Assembly: GCF_024112395.2 (NCBI RefSeq)
Contig: NZ_CP078013.2
Location: 2,728,001 to 2,792,000 of the forward strand
Reading direction: 5' to 3'
DNA length: 64,000 nucleotides
From: Pseudomonas pergaminensis
GTDB taxonomy: Bacteria > Pseudomonadota > Gammaproteobacteria > Pseudomonadales > Pseudomonadaceae
The notes under the pieces are model-generated. The model did no database searches and was not told the origin of the DNA. It saw only the letters and a program-made list of their open reading frames with translations. Positions 16,101 through 25,171 of the stretch are shown here, piece by piece (the first letter of the stretch is position 1; each line of letters opens with the position of its first letter). The translations under genes were made by a program, and so were the position numbers.

Positions 16101-17951
16101 GGGCAGGAATCTGATGATGTGCGGCTCCTTGATCCCGCCGTGGTCGTAGACCGCACGCGCTTTGTCGCTCAGCCAGGTCAGTACGCTGGTTTGCAAGGCG
16201 CCTGGGCTGGCGAGTGCGTCCAGCAAGGCCTGACGCGTCGAGTATTGATGAAGGGCTTCGTCGTATAACGGGCGATACAGCAGATGCGGGCCTTGATGAC
16301 TGTCGCGGGGCTCGATCACGAAGAAATTGTTAACGATATCGGGTGGGGCACCGGCTTTTCGGCACAGGCCCAGGGGGCGCAGGACGATCTCCTGACCGTC
16401 GACGACTCTGTCGGCGGGTGTATAGCCCATCAATGCTTTTACATACCGATAGCCGGTGGTGGTCACGCCGTATTGCTGCCTGATCGCATACTCCAATGCC
16501 TGTATCGGCAGCTTGACCTTGAGCTCGCGGGTAAACAACCGCTCCCGGCGGCGTGCTTCGGCGGTGTCAGACAGCAACATCTCCTTGATCTTCTGTGGAT
16601 AGTGGGTGCCGATGTCGACGCGCTGGATCAAGCCGGCGCTACCCAGCAAGTAGGTCTCGTTGAGCCAGTCCGGCAGAGCCTTGGTGCCTTTCGCAGAGAG
16701 CGTAAGCGTTCCTTTGGGCTTACCGGCGAGGTTCTTCACGGCCAGCTCCGTCAGTGACATCTGTACATGCTCGATAAAGCCAGAACCGCCTGGGTAGCCT
16801 GCGGCCACTGCAAAGTCCAATATCACATCGTCGGGATCAAAATCAGCATGATCGGCCTGCATTTGTTTGCGCAGTGCGTCGCGGCTGAAGCCGTGGATAG
16901 TCTCAATACCCTCGTTGAACGAACGGCCCTGCTTCTGTTTCACCACTAGCGCCATATCCTGCAAGTGGCGCAGGTAGGCAAAGCGGTCATCGGCAGTCGC
17001 TTGCGCGAGGTGTTCGGGAAGCTGATCGTTGATCGTTTGCAGCTGCGTGGCAGGCGGCACAGGCACAGTGGTGAAATGCAAGGCTGGATCCGTGAGCGTA
17101 TCCAGAGTGAGGGTCAGTGCCTCTTCACTTTGACCCTGGAATGACAGCGCCGCCAGGTCTTCCAGTTGCTGATTGAGGATAAGTCCGGCCTGGCGTTCAA
17201 ATACATTGCCTTCAGGCTCGTTGCGTCGCCAGGTCACGCTGTCGCACTGGAACTGGCGCTGCATTCGACTGCCCCAGCTTTCACCAAAGGCGTCAATCGA
17301 ATCAAACGGCTCGACGACGCCGGCCACGCTGTACAGCAGCACCTGCTTGTCGCGAACCAGCAACAGGTCGGGCGTGAGCAGGCATTCTTCTTTCCCATCT
17401 TTGGATAGCGTGGTTTCAATGAAATAGACATAGGTGATGGGCGTGGAACGCGGCAGACGCTCCAGAAGTTCTGGCCAGGTGGCAGTGACGGTCAGCATGT
17501 CCCGTTGTAGGTCGGTCAGGCCTGAGTGGCCTGCTGCTGTGGCAGTCATCTGGCCGTTGAGAAATTCGCCCAGCCATTGCCAGCGGCTTTGTCCATGGCT
17601 GTCGATTGCGCTCCAATAGTCGGCCAGGGCTTGCTGGAAATAGAGGTAGAGCGATTCGGGCAACTCGTCGATGATTTGCGCAATGACCTGCATATCAATT
17701 GGAGGGGGGGCAGAACGCTCGAGGGTCGTGGGTATTTGCTGCGTAAGGTAAAAGGGCAGCTCCCGGCGCGAGCGCAAATCCAGCAGTTGCGGGTTCACGA
17801 CATGCGCGATAGCGATGTTTATCAGCAGTGGGTAGGTATAACTGCCGGAGGGCGTAGGGCTCGCCAGCCTGGTCGTGAGAAGGTCCAGTTCCAGAGTCCG
17901 GTAACGCTCCATGATACGGTCGCGCAGGGTATTGAATACTACCGAGAACAA
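13194..17951 (-). CDS. Very large DUF6543 (dermonecrotic-toxin-like) protein, start separated by a probable frameshift
   Basis: About 1585 residues in one open frame, resembling DUF6543 proteins that are widespread in plant- and insect-associated Pseudomonas and are proposed toxins or effectors; activity is unproven. N-terminal ~1-350 carries the family pattern (RTLELDLLTTRLASP, then PLLINIAIAHVVNPQ), the middle has a hydrophobic hairpin (LLFNTLLLPLARGALMLAGWFLVLVSSL, ~650-680), and 900-1500 is largely helical/coiled coil. The frame lacks a good start: TTG 17951 has no RBS. An ATG at 18040 with AAGGA seven bases upstream lies in another frame, and one extra C in the C-run tract 18019-18033 would join them and give a typical family N-terminus. 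The 14.3-15.2 kb part is visibly AT-richer than its neighbours, suggesting transfer. No NEL catalytic domain is fused. Confidence 0.75.
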   Translation of the reverse strand: MFSVVFNTLRDRIMERYRTLELDLLTTRLASPTPSGSYTYPLLINIAIAHVVNPQLLDLRSRRELPFYLTQQIPTTLERSAPPPIDMQVIAQIIDELPESLYLYFQQALADYWSAIDSHGQSRWQWLGEFLNGQMTATAAGHSGLTDLQRDMLTVTATWPELLERLPRSTPITYVYFIETTLSKDGKEECLLTPDLLLVRDKQVLLYSVAGVVEPFDSIDAFGESWGSRMQRQFQCDSVTWRRNEPEGNVFERQAGLILNQQLEDLAALSFQGQSEEALTLTLDTLTDPALHFTTVPVPPATQLQTINDQLPEHLAQATADDRFAYLRHLQDMALVVKQKQGRSFNEGIETIHGFSRDALRKQMQADHADFDPDDVILDFAVAAGYPGGSGFIEHVQMSLTELAVKNLAGKPKGTLTLSAKGTKALPDWLNETYLLGSAGLIQRVDIGTHYPQKIKEMLLSDTAEARRRERLFTRELKVKLPIQALEYAIRQQYGVTTTGYRYVKALMGYTPADRVVDGQEIVLRPLGLCRKAGAPPDIVNNFFVIEPRDSHQGPHLLYRPLYDEALHQYSTRQALLDALASPGALQTSVLTWLSDKARAVYDHGGIKEPHIIRFLPGDEFVTREKPAPATLSIDEGAQEWLQSQVNGKLLNHLFGSTARALVDVADKASVSNSESRWAVMMEGAWLLFNTLLLPLARGALMLAGWFLVLVSSLQEDLEGLDSDEPTRRELALIDLLLNIAMVLMHGTTPSERAAKPLPKLEEHDHLLHLKPLRRIAGMPAQPGVAQVRQGTVALPGEPPARGHTALEFTRSIASPKAGANLLKALLAVHVPWPSSLPPPETSGRLKGLYRIGDAWHASVGGLLFQVSVVPGFGDVYLVDPQRTHHPGFKLTRDDLGKWRLDRQARLEGGMPRGRITEWKTKRQENLDQLRSELQTFSLDAAQKYATTQQLYDAARTAGAQMKTSMRLVREDLERYKNPQLLPELIPRIRERHLQRQQDMRLAQRHWAVTVDIYKEKAALFAMECMQISEKASKLIDMDRTAVDYKDIQDRMIEYNFQFNVSSYDFDNDYINLTLSSPMGESYPEYLLRIDSELLKRDTDSYDDLIESATLRLECFEGMLISAEIIEYTLEDSGPLRERFESYLPTSYDMSKARVIFYQFLTLNELIINRAIETDIPAERHFGSELMDRNAAVKILTYYKEVNSVSGYSPSDQIAMLGNLLHMLERMGNAVNSLAEMKSRLLREQYRAPLLDLFSEMRSNAEKQLADLIRAEEAIAPLPEPKKAKRPKNANRRVIKTRDNQHLIGELRPSQPDAPGNFVDIKDPITDQPIATYHEHASEGVWVKVVTAAPVEPPKPKVTRSLKKITGDARILIAQKAGIEHTIRAQQKKLETPSEREDVTPLDWDDMLTQHANKMDALADEIQREHSTASKATELINDYRAESNALKTLAVEARSKGYLKQRPQAFKVDYLWKNKCVDINLSKRRVPLKAGDFLDEYTVRDKSKIAQGKPYEETILWYAHFHYPSVDTPVQQSTFGHLKTVEDRPYTLKELIERARANNREVIYLERAVIKAPLDNDLFFKLAQL

Positions 17952-18011
17952 AGAGGGGCGGGAGGAGAAGCGCTTATGGATTGCCTGGGCGGGTATCTGG
18001 CTGGAAGCAGC

Positions 18012-18037
18012 GGGTGATGGGGGAGGGTGGGGGTGGG
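18012..18037. repeat. G-run tract at the start of the DUF6543 gene
   Basis: GGGTGATGGGGGAGGGTGGGGGTGGG has five G runs (3, 5, 3, 5, 3) within 26 bp. It lies between the RBS-bearing ATG (18040, minus strand) and the open frame of the DUF6543 gene, and a one-base change in run length switches the frame. Such tracts can slip in replication or be miscounted in sequencing. Confidence 0.7.
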
Positions 18038-18242
18038 CATGGCTAAATCCTTTTTCCTGTAGATCCCGGTATTGCTTGGCTGCCGGGTCAGCAGATCGAT
18101 AATCGGTCTGCGACAGGAAATCGTATTTTTTTGCAGTGAATGCGGTAAGGCGCTACCGCAACGGGCCCTGGGTGCTTAGCCCGTGACAACAGTGCACCGC
18201 TTTGAAGTGCATCGGGGGTGGTTTTCTGAAGCTTATTCTTAA

Positions 18243-18911
18243 TGCATCAGGAGTCTGTTTACGCAAATACGTCGCCTGAAACTGGCAAGCGCCAAACTGA
18301 CAGCCACAGAGTTAAATGGGTTGCTGAGTCAGTTTACTGGGGACGGCCGTATATTGCTGGAGGTCGAGGTGTATGAGTTCAATGCCCTGCGCGAGGTGGA
18401 CCCCACTCACAAGTGCCGCGCCCTGCTGAAACTGTCCAGGGGGTTATTCCGTCTGGCTCAGTTGGAAGCGATCGCCCTCGAACGCACTCGGCTCCACCCC
18501 CACATCGACCCTGCGGAAATTCGCCTGGCCTACCGCGTCGGCTTAGCCCAGCGGCTGGAACTACCGAGGCAGCCCCAAGGCATGATTTATGAACATCTGT
18601 CTGGGGTGAAAACAACGGACCTGGACGTGGCCTATCAAAAGATTCTTGAACTGGAGCAGACACCTGCATTCTGCGAGCAACTGACTGCGCGCCCGTACTG
18701 GAAAGAGTACTTGCAGGAGAAATATCCCGACGACTTCGCGACGCGGCAACACATCCGTCAAGACAAGGCCTCGGCATTGGAAGATCAATACCCCGGGTTT
18801 AGCCCGGAGTACTTCCAGGAAATTGGCGTCCTGGATAAGGCCAACGAGGCCGAGCAGCAGGCATTGGTGAATGAACTGTCAGCGCGGGAAATCGCCGCGC
18901 TGGGTAGTTAG
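18243..18911 (+). pseudogene. C-terminal remnant of a NEL-type E3 ligase-like effector
   Basis: The frame is open from 18243 to the TAG at 18909-18911, but no ATG with RBS begins it (first usable codon TTG 18321). Its ~222 residues match my memory of the region downstream of the catalytic cysteine in Pseudomonas NEL/DUF6543 proteins: ALLKLSRGLFRLAQLEAIA, then LAYRVGLAQRLELPRQPQGM, then AYQKILELEQTPAFCEQLTARPYWKEYL. The catalytic Cys-containing part and the leucine-rich repeats are absent, so no ligase activity is expected. It ends 4 bp before the metH stop. It is either the 3' scar of a lost gene or a short expressed fragment; I favour a remnant. Confidence 0.6.
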
Positions 18912-18915
18912 CCGA

Positions 18916-21900
18916 TCAGTTGTCATACCCCAGGTTCGGCGCCAGCCACCGCTCGGTCACGCTGAGGTCCTGGCCTTTGCGCGCGGTGTAGCTGGTCACC
19001 TGGTCCTTGTCGACCTTGCCCACGGCAAAATACTGCGCCTGCGGGTGGGCGAAGTACCAGCCGCTGACCGCTGCTGCCGGGAACATCGCGTAGTGTTCGG
19101 TGAGGAACACGCCACTGCGACCGGCGTGCATTTCGCGGGCCTCGGGGTCGAGCAGTTGGAACAACTGGGCTTTCTCGGTGTGATCCGGGCACGCCGGGTA
19201 GCCTGGGGCAGGGCGGATGCCGCTGTACTGCTCCTTGATCAGCGCCTCGTTGTCCAGTTGCTCGTCCTTGGCGTAGCCCCAGTGTTCTTTACGCACCTGT
19301 TGGTGCAGCCACTCGGCGCAGGCCTCGGCCAGGCGGTCGGCCAGGGCCTTGACCATGATCGAGTTGTAGTCGTCGCCGGCGTCCTGGTAGGCCTTGGCGA
19401 CTTCTTCGGCGCCGATGCCGGCGGTGGTGATGAAGCCACCGATGTAGTCGGTTACGCCGCTGTCCTTGGGCGCGACGAAGTCCGCCAGGGAGAAGTTCGG
19501 CTTGCCGTCGGTCTTGATGATCTGCTGGCGCAGGTGATGCAGCCGCGCAATCGGCTGGCCATCGTCGCCGTAGACTTCCAGGTCATCGTCCTGCACCTGG
19601 TTGGTCGGCCAGAAGCCGAACACGGCACGGGCGCTGATGAGCTTTTCGTCGATCAGCTTCTTGAGCATTTCCTGGGCATCGGCGTACAGCGCGGTGGCGG
19701 CTTCACCGACCACTTCGTCTTCGAGGATGCGCGGGAACTTGCCGGCCAGGTCCCAGGAGATAAAGAACGGCGTCCAGTCGATGTATTCGGCCAACACCTT
19801 GAGGTCGATATTGTCCAGCACCTTGGCGCCGGTAAAGGTCGGCACCACCGGGGTGTAGGTGCTCCAGTCGAACTGCGGCTTCTTGGCGATGGCCGCCGGG
19901 TAGCTCAGGCGCTCGGTGCGCGCGCTGCGGTTGGAGGTGCGCTCACGCACTTCCACGTACTCTTCGCGGGTACGCTCGACAAAACCGGCCTTGAGCTCCT
20001 TGGACAGCAGTTGCGTGGCCACGCCCACCGCGCGCGAGGCGTCGGTGACATACACCACGGCATCATTGCTGTACTTGGGCTCGATCTTCACCGCCGTGTG
20101 CGCCTTGGACGTGGTGGCGCCACCGATCATCAGCGGCAGGTAGAAATCCTGGCGCTGCATCTCGCGGGCCACATGCACCATCTCGTCGAGGGACGGCGTG
20201 ATCAGGCCGGACAACCCGATGATGTCGCACTTCTGCTCCTTGGCCACCTGCAGGATCTTCTCCGCCGGCACCATTACGCCCAAGTCGACGATGTCATAGC
20301 CGTTGCAACCCAGTACCACGCCGACAATATTCTTGCCGATGTCGTGTACGTCGCCCTTCACCGTGGCCATCAGGATCTTGCCCTTGGCTTCCGGCTTGTC
20401 GCCTTTTTCCAGCTCAATGAACGGGATCAAGTGGGCCACGGCTTGTTTCATCACTCGGGCGGATTTCACCACTTGGGGCAGGAACATTTTGCCGGCGCCG
20501 AACAAGTCGCCGACGATGTTCATGCCGGACATCAGCGGGCCTTCGATCACTTCGATCGGGCGCGCGAACGACAGGCGCGATTCCTCGGTGTCTTCAACGA
20601 TGTGGGTGGTGATGCCTTTGACCAGTGCGTGTTCAAGGCGCTTGTTGACGTCCCAGCCACGCCATTCCTCGGTCTCGGCTTCCTTGACGCTGCCGTCACC
20701 CTTGTACTTGTCGGCAATGGCGAGGAGGGCATCGGTGCCTTCCGGGGTGCGGTTGAGCACCACGTCTTCCACGGCGTCGCGCAGCTCGGTCGGGATCTGG
20801 TCGTAGATCTCCAACTGGCCAGCGTTGACGATACCCATGGTCAAGCCGTTGCGGATCGCATACAGCAGGAACACCGAGTGGATCGCCTCGCGCACCGGGT
20901 TGTTGCCCCGGAACGAGAACGACACGTTGGACACGCCGCCGGAGGTCAGCGCATACGGCAGTTCGTCACGGATATAGGCGCAGGCATTGATGAAGTCGAC
21001 GGCGTAGTTGTTGTGCTCCTCGATACCAGTGGCGACCGCGAAGATGTTCGGGTCGAAGATGATGTCTTCCGGTGGGAAGCCCACTTCGTTGACCAGGATG
21101 TCGTAGGAGCGTTTGCAGATTTCTTTCTTGCGCGCCTCGGTGTCGGCCTGGCCGGCTTCGTCGAACGCCATTACCACCACCGCAGCGCCGTAGCGCTTGC
21201 ACAGCTTGGCGTGGTGGATGAACTGTTCGACGCCTTCCTTCATGCTGATGGAGTTGACGATGCCCTTGCCCTGGATGCACTTCAGGCCAGCTTCGATCAC
21301 GTCCCACTTGGAGGAGTCGATCATGATCGGTACGCGGGAGATATCAGGTTCGCCGGCAATCAGATTGAGGAAGGTCACCATGGCCTTCTTCGAATCGAGC
21401 ATGCCCTCGTCCATGTTGATGTCGATCACCTGGGCGCCGGCTTCCACCTGCTGCAAGGCGACTTCCAGGGCTTCGGTGTAGTTGTCCTCGCGGATCAGGC
21501 GGGCGAACTTGGCCGAGCCGGTGATGTTGGTGCGCTCACCGACGTTGACGAACAACGAGCTGCGATCGATGGTGAAGGGTTCCAGGCCCGACAGGCGGCA
21601 AGCCTTCGGGATATCCGGGATTTGGCGCGGCGCGTAACCGGCCACGGCCTTGGCGATGGCCTCGATGTGGCCCGGCGTGGTACCGCAGCAACCGCCGACA
21701 ATGTTGAGAAAGCCGCTCTGGGCAAACTCTTCGATGACCTTGGCGGTTTGTGACGGCAGCTCATCGTATTCACCGAATTCGTTGGGCAGGCCGGCGTTCG
21801 GGTGCGCAGAAACGTGGGTGTTGGCCTTGTTCGACAACTCTTCCAGGTACGGCCGCAGCTCGCTGGCGCCCAGGGCGCAGTTGAGGCCCACCGAAATCGG

Positions 21901-22626
21901 CTTGGCGTGGGCCACGGAGTTCCAGAACGCTTCGGTGGTCTGGCCCGACAGCGTACGGCCGGAGGCGTCGGTGATGGTGCCGGAGATCATGATCGGCAGT
22001 TCGATGTTCAGCGCTTCGAACACCCCTTGCACGGCGAAGATCGCGGCCTTGGCGTTGAGGGTGTCGAAGATGGTCTCGATCAGGATCAGGTCGGCGCCGC
22101 CCTCGATCAAACCTTTGGTGGCTTCGGTGTAGTTTTCCACCAGCTCATCGAAGGTCACGTTGCGGTAGCCGGGGTTGTTCACGTCGGGCGACAGCGAGCA
22201 GGTTCGGCTGGTCGGGCCGAGCACGCCGGCGACGAAACGCGGCTTGGCCGGGTTTTCGGCGGTCTTGGCGTCGGCGATCTTGCGCGCCAGGCGTGCGCCT
22301 TCTACGTTTAGTTCATAGGCCAGTTCTTCCATGCCGTAATCGGCCATGGAGATGCGCGTGGCGTTGAAGGTGTTGGTTTCGAGGATGTCGGCGCCGGCAT
22401 CCAGGTAGGCTTTTTCGATGCCGCCGATCACGTCCGGACGAGTGATCACCAGCAGGTCGTTGTTACCCTTGACGTCGCTTGGCCAGTCGGCGAAGCGTTT
22501 GCCACGGTAGTCCTGCTCTTCCAGTTTATAGCTCTGGATCATCGTGCCCATACCGCCGTCGAGGATCAGGATACGTTCCTTGAGGGCTTGATGAAGGGCT
22601 TGCAGACGAACGCTACGATCGGACAT
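18916..22626 (-). CDS. metH: Cobalamin-dependent methionine synthase
   Basis: Transfers a methyl group from 5-methyltetrahydrofolate through methylcobalamin to homocysteine. The 1236-residue protein has all four modules: homocysteine barrel (~1-340, [10 protein letters not shown]; zinc cysteines in GLNCALG and [10 protein letters not shown]), pterin barrel (~360-640, [14 protein letters not shown]), cobalamin module with the DVHDIGKN motif whose His is the lower axial ligand (~740-890), and the AdoMet reactivation domain to the end. The start at 22626 (MSDRSVRLQ) matches other pseudomonad MetH; a seven-codon longer reading is possible. I see no B12 riboswitch in the 165 bp upstream. Cofactor is made by the cob locus downstream in this window. 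Confidence 0.97.
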   Translation of the reverse strand: MSDRSVRLQALHQALKERILILDGGMGTMIQSYKLEEQDYRGKRFADWPSDVKGNNDLLVITRPDVIGGIEKAYLDAGADILETNTFNATRISMADYGMEELAYELNVEGARLARKIADAKTAENPAKPRFVAGVLGPTSRTCSLSPDVNNPGYRNVTFDELVENYTEATKGLIEGGADLILIETIFDTLNAKAAIFAVQGVFEALNIELPIMISGTITDASGRTLSGQTTEAFWNSVAHAKPISVGLNCALGASELRPYLEELSNKANTHVSAHPNAGLPNEFGEYDELPSQTAKVIEEFAQSGFLNIVGGCCGTTPGHIEAIAKAVAGYAPRQIPDIPKACRLSGLEPFTIDRSSLFVNVGERTNITGSAKFARLIREDNYTEALEVALQQVEAGAQVIDINMDEGMLDSKKAMVTFLNLIAGEPDISRVPIMIDSSKWDVIEAGLKCIQGKGIVNSISMKEGVEQFIHHAKLCKRYGAAVVVMAFDEAGQADTEARKKEICKRSYDILVNEVGFPPEDIIFDPNIFAVATGIEEHNNYAVDFINACAYIRDELPYALTSGGVSNVSFSFRGNNPVREAIHSVFLLYAIRNGLTMGIVNAGQLEIYDQIPTELRDAVEDVVLNRTPEGTDALLAIADKYKGDGSVKEAETEEWRGWDVNKRLEHALVKGITTHIVEDTEESRLSFARPIEVIEGPLMSGMNIVGDLFGAGKMFLPQVVKSARVMKQAVAHLIPFIELEKGDKPEAKGKILMATVKGDVHDIGKNIVGVVLGCNGYDIVDLGVMVPAEKILQVAKEQKCDIIGLSGLITPSLDEMVHVAREMQRQDFYLPLMIGGATTSKAHTAVKIEPKYSNDAVVYVTDASRAVGVATQLLSKELKAGFVERTREEYVEVRERTSNRSARTERLSYPAAIAKKPQFDWSTYTPVVPTFTGAKVLDNIDLKVLAEYIDWTPFFISWDLAGKFPRILEDEVVGEAATALYADAQEMLKKLIDEKLISARAVFGFWPTNQVQDDDLEVYGDDGQPIARLHHLRQQIIKTDGKPNFSLADFVAPKDSGVTDYIGGFITTAGIGAEEVAKAYQDAGDDYNSIMVKALADRLAEACAEWLHQQVRKEHWGYAKDEQLDNEALIKEQYSGIRPAPGYPACPDHTEKAQLFQLLDPEAREMHAGRSGVFLTEHYAMFPAAAVSGWYFAHPQAQYFAVGKVDKDQVTSYTARKGQDLSVTERWLAPNLGYDN

Positions 22627-22792
22627 GGGACTACTCTGGTCAGGCATTACGGAGGGCGTGGATCATAGCAAACCTGTGCCGATTTAGAGCATGCGCAGGT
22701 TTTGCATGAATATCGTTCATGTTGTTGTGGGGGATGGCCCGGTAGAATCACCGGCAATTTTTCAGCGCACGCATTGAATCGGGACCGGATAC

Positions 22793-25084
22793 ATGTCACT
22801 TCGCCTCATCACCAGCGCCGTCCTGGCACTGGTCGCCTGCCTCGCACAGGCTGACGGACCCGCCCCGGCGATTTCGTATACCCGCGACATTCAACCGATC
22901 TTCACCGAAAAATGCGTGGCCTGCCACGCCTGCTACGACTCCGCCTGCCAGCTCAACCTGGGCAGTGCCGAGGGCGCGGCGCGCGGTGCCAGCAAAATGC
23001 CGGTGTACGACGGCGAACGCAGCCAGGCCACGCCGACCACCCGCTTGTTTTATGACGCTTTTGGCAAGCAAGCCTGGCAGCAGAAAGGCTTCTATTCGGT
23101 ACTGGACGCCCAAGGCAGCCAGGCCGCCCTGATGGCGCGCATGCTGGAACTGGGCCACAACGCACCGCTGCAACCCAATGCCAAGTTGCCCGACGACATT
23201 GTGCTGGGCCTGAACCGCGAAAACATGTGCGCCATGCCCGGCGAGTTCAATGCCTACGCGGGTGCCCATCCCAAGGAAGGCATGCCGCTGGCGGTAACGG
23301 GACTGACCGACCAGCAGTACCAGACCCTGCAACGCTGGCTCGCGTCGGGTGCGCCAATCGATGAACAAGGCCTGGCCCCCAGCGCCCGGGAAGCCCTGCA
23401 AGTGCAGCAGTGGGAGAACCTGTTCAACCAGCCCGGCGCCCGCGAAAGCCTGGTGGCGCGCTGGTTGTTCGAGCATTTGTTCCTTGCCCACATTTACTTC
23501 GAGAATGGCGAGCCGGGGCATTTCTTCCAGTGGGTGCGTTCGCGTACGCCGAGCGGCCAACCCATCGACCTGATCGCCACGCGCCGTCCCAATGATGATC
23601 CGGGCACCCAGGTGTACTACCGCCTATGGCCGGTGCAGGGCGTGATTGTGCATAAGACCCACATTACGTACCCATTCAGTGCCGACAAGATGGCGCGCGT
23701 CAAAGCGCTGTTCTACGCCGGTAACTGGCAGGTCAACGCCTTGCCGGGTTACGGCCCTGGCCGGCGCGCCAACCCCTTCGAAACCTTCGAGGCCATCCCG
23801 GCCAAGGCGCGTTACCAGTTCATGTTGGATAACGCCGAGTACTTTGTGCGCACCTTTATTCGCGGGCCGGTGTGCCGTGGGCAGATCGCCACGGACGTGA
23901 TCCGCGATAACTTCTGGACCCTGTTCCAGGACCCGGACCACGACCTGTACATCACCGACGCGCGCTATCGCGGCCAGGCCACGCCCTTGCTGGCCATGCC
24001 GGGGCAAAACGATGACGTCGGCAGTGTGCTCAGCCTGTGGCTGGCCTACCGCGACAAACGCAATGAATACGAGGCCCTGCGCCGTGACAGTTACGCCGAC
24101 CTGCCGCCACCGAGTTGGTCGAGCCTGTGGGCGGGCAATGACAATGCCTTGCTGAGCATTTTCCGCCACTTCGACAGCGCCTCGGTGACCAAAGGGCTGA
24201 TTGGCGAGGTGCCGCAGACGATGTGGCTGTTTGACTACCCGTTGCTGGAGCGCACGTATTACCAGTTGGCGGTGAATTTTGATGTGTTTGGCAACGTGTC
24301 GCACCAGGCCCAGACCCGGTTGTACTTCGACTTGATCCGCAATGGCGCCGAGCAGAACTTTCTACGCTTGATGCCGGCCGATTCGCGCGAAGGTTTTATG
24401 GATGACTGGTACCAGAACAGTGGCAAGCTCAAGTTGTGGCTGGATTACGAGGCTATCGATGACGACAAACCTACTGGGCTGCACCTGGACGAAAACGATC
24501 CGAAGCGCGATTTTGCCAATCAGTTGCTCAGCCGTTACGGCGATTTGAACGCCAGTCCGGATCCGATCAATCGCTGTAGCGGTGCTTATTGCTCGCGTGA
24601 CGGTGTTGATCCGGCCTTGCAGGATGCGGAGCAGGCGCTTAGTCGCTTGACCTCACGACCGGCTGCTGGGCTCAAGGTGATCGATCAATTGCCTGAAGCG
24701 ACCATGCTGCGGGTTGAAACCGCCAACGGCAAACGCGTGGTCTACAGCATGTTGCGCAACCGCGCCCACAGTAATGTGGCGTTTCTCTTGGGTGAGGCTT
24801 ACCGCTACCAGCCAGGGCTGGATACGGTGACGATTTATCCGGGTGTGCTGAGTAGCTACCCGAACTTCATGTTCAATATTCCGGCCCAGGAAGTGCCTGA
24901 GTTCGTGGCTGAAATGGAGCAGGCCAAGGATGCCAAGCGTTTCGAGAAGATTGTGGATCGCTGGGGAGTGCGACGCAGTCATCCGTTGTTCTGGCAGTAC
25001 TTTCACGATTTATCGCAGTACATCCGCGAAACCGTGCCGGTGGAAGAAGGGGTATTGGACATGAACCGCTATGAAAACCTATAA
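22793..25084 (+). CDS. cti: Fatty acid cis/trans isomerase
   Basis: Periplasmic heme enzyme that isomerises cis-unsaturated acyl chains of membrane phospholipids to trans, a fast response to solvents and heat known in Pseudomonas and Vibrio. The 763-residue length fits. A signal peptide (residues 1-20, LVACLAQADG end) is followed by the cytochrome c-type heme motif CVACH at residues 41-45. The rest matches the known large catalytic part, ending near EEGVLDMNRYENL. It is divergent from metH across 166 bp. In P. aeruginosa it is directly followed by nfuA; here an acyltransferase gene is between them. Confidence 0.94.
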   Translation: MSLRLITSAVLALVACLAQADGPAPAISYTRDIQPIFTEKCVACHACYDSACQLNLGSAEGAARGASKMPVYDGERSQATPTTRLFYDAFGKQAWQQKGFYSVLDAQGSQAALMARMLELGHNAPLQPNAKLPDDIVLGLNRENMCAMPGEFNAYAGAHPKEGMPLAVTGLTDQQYQTLQRWLASGAPIDEQGLAPSAREALQVQQWENLFNQPGARESLVARWLFEHLFLAHIYFENGEPGHFFQWVRSRTPSGQPIDLIATRRPNDDPGTQVYYRLWPVQGVIVHKTHITYPFSADKMARVKALFYAGNWQVNALPGYGPGRRANPFETFEAIPAKARYQFMLDNAEYFVRTFIRGPVCRGQIATDVIRDNFWTLFQDPDHDLYITDARYRGQATPLLAMPGQNDDVGSVLSLWLAYRDKRNEYEALRRDSYADLPPPSWSSLWAGNDNALLSIFRHFDSASVTKGLIGEVPQTMWLFDYPLLERTYYQLAVNFDVFGNVSHQAQTRLYFDLIRNGAEQNFLRLMPADSREGFMDDWYQNSGKLKLWLDYEAIDDDKPTGLHLDENDPKRDFANQLLSRYGDLNASPDPINRCSGAYCSRDGVDPALQDAEQALSRLTSRPAAGLKVIDQLPEATMLRVETANGKRVVYSMLRNRAHSNVAFLLGEAYRYQPGLDTVTIYPGVLSSYPNFMFNIPAQEVPEFVAEMEQAKDAKRFEKIVDRWGVRRSHPLFWQYFHDLSQYIRETVPVEEGVLDMNRYENL

Positions 25085-25171
25085 CTAAGGGCAGTGATCC
25101 AGTCATCTCTCTGAGCGGGTGCTGAAGCGGTCGGATATCTATCTTGCGGGAGTGGAACAGGTATTCCGATC

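Noticed and set aside
18871..21753. 960-codon plus-strand open frame opposite metH
   Set aside because: It is the antisense shadow of metH in a GC-rich genome (no RBS, His/Gly/Val-rich composition typical of antisense frames), while metH has all catalytic motifs.
22627..22792. B12 riboswitch in front of metH
   Set aside because: The gap is too short and lacks the GCCACTG box and the CCCCCGCAAC block found at 29309 and 30340; MetH uses B12 and is not normally repressed by it.
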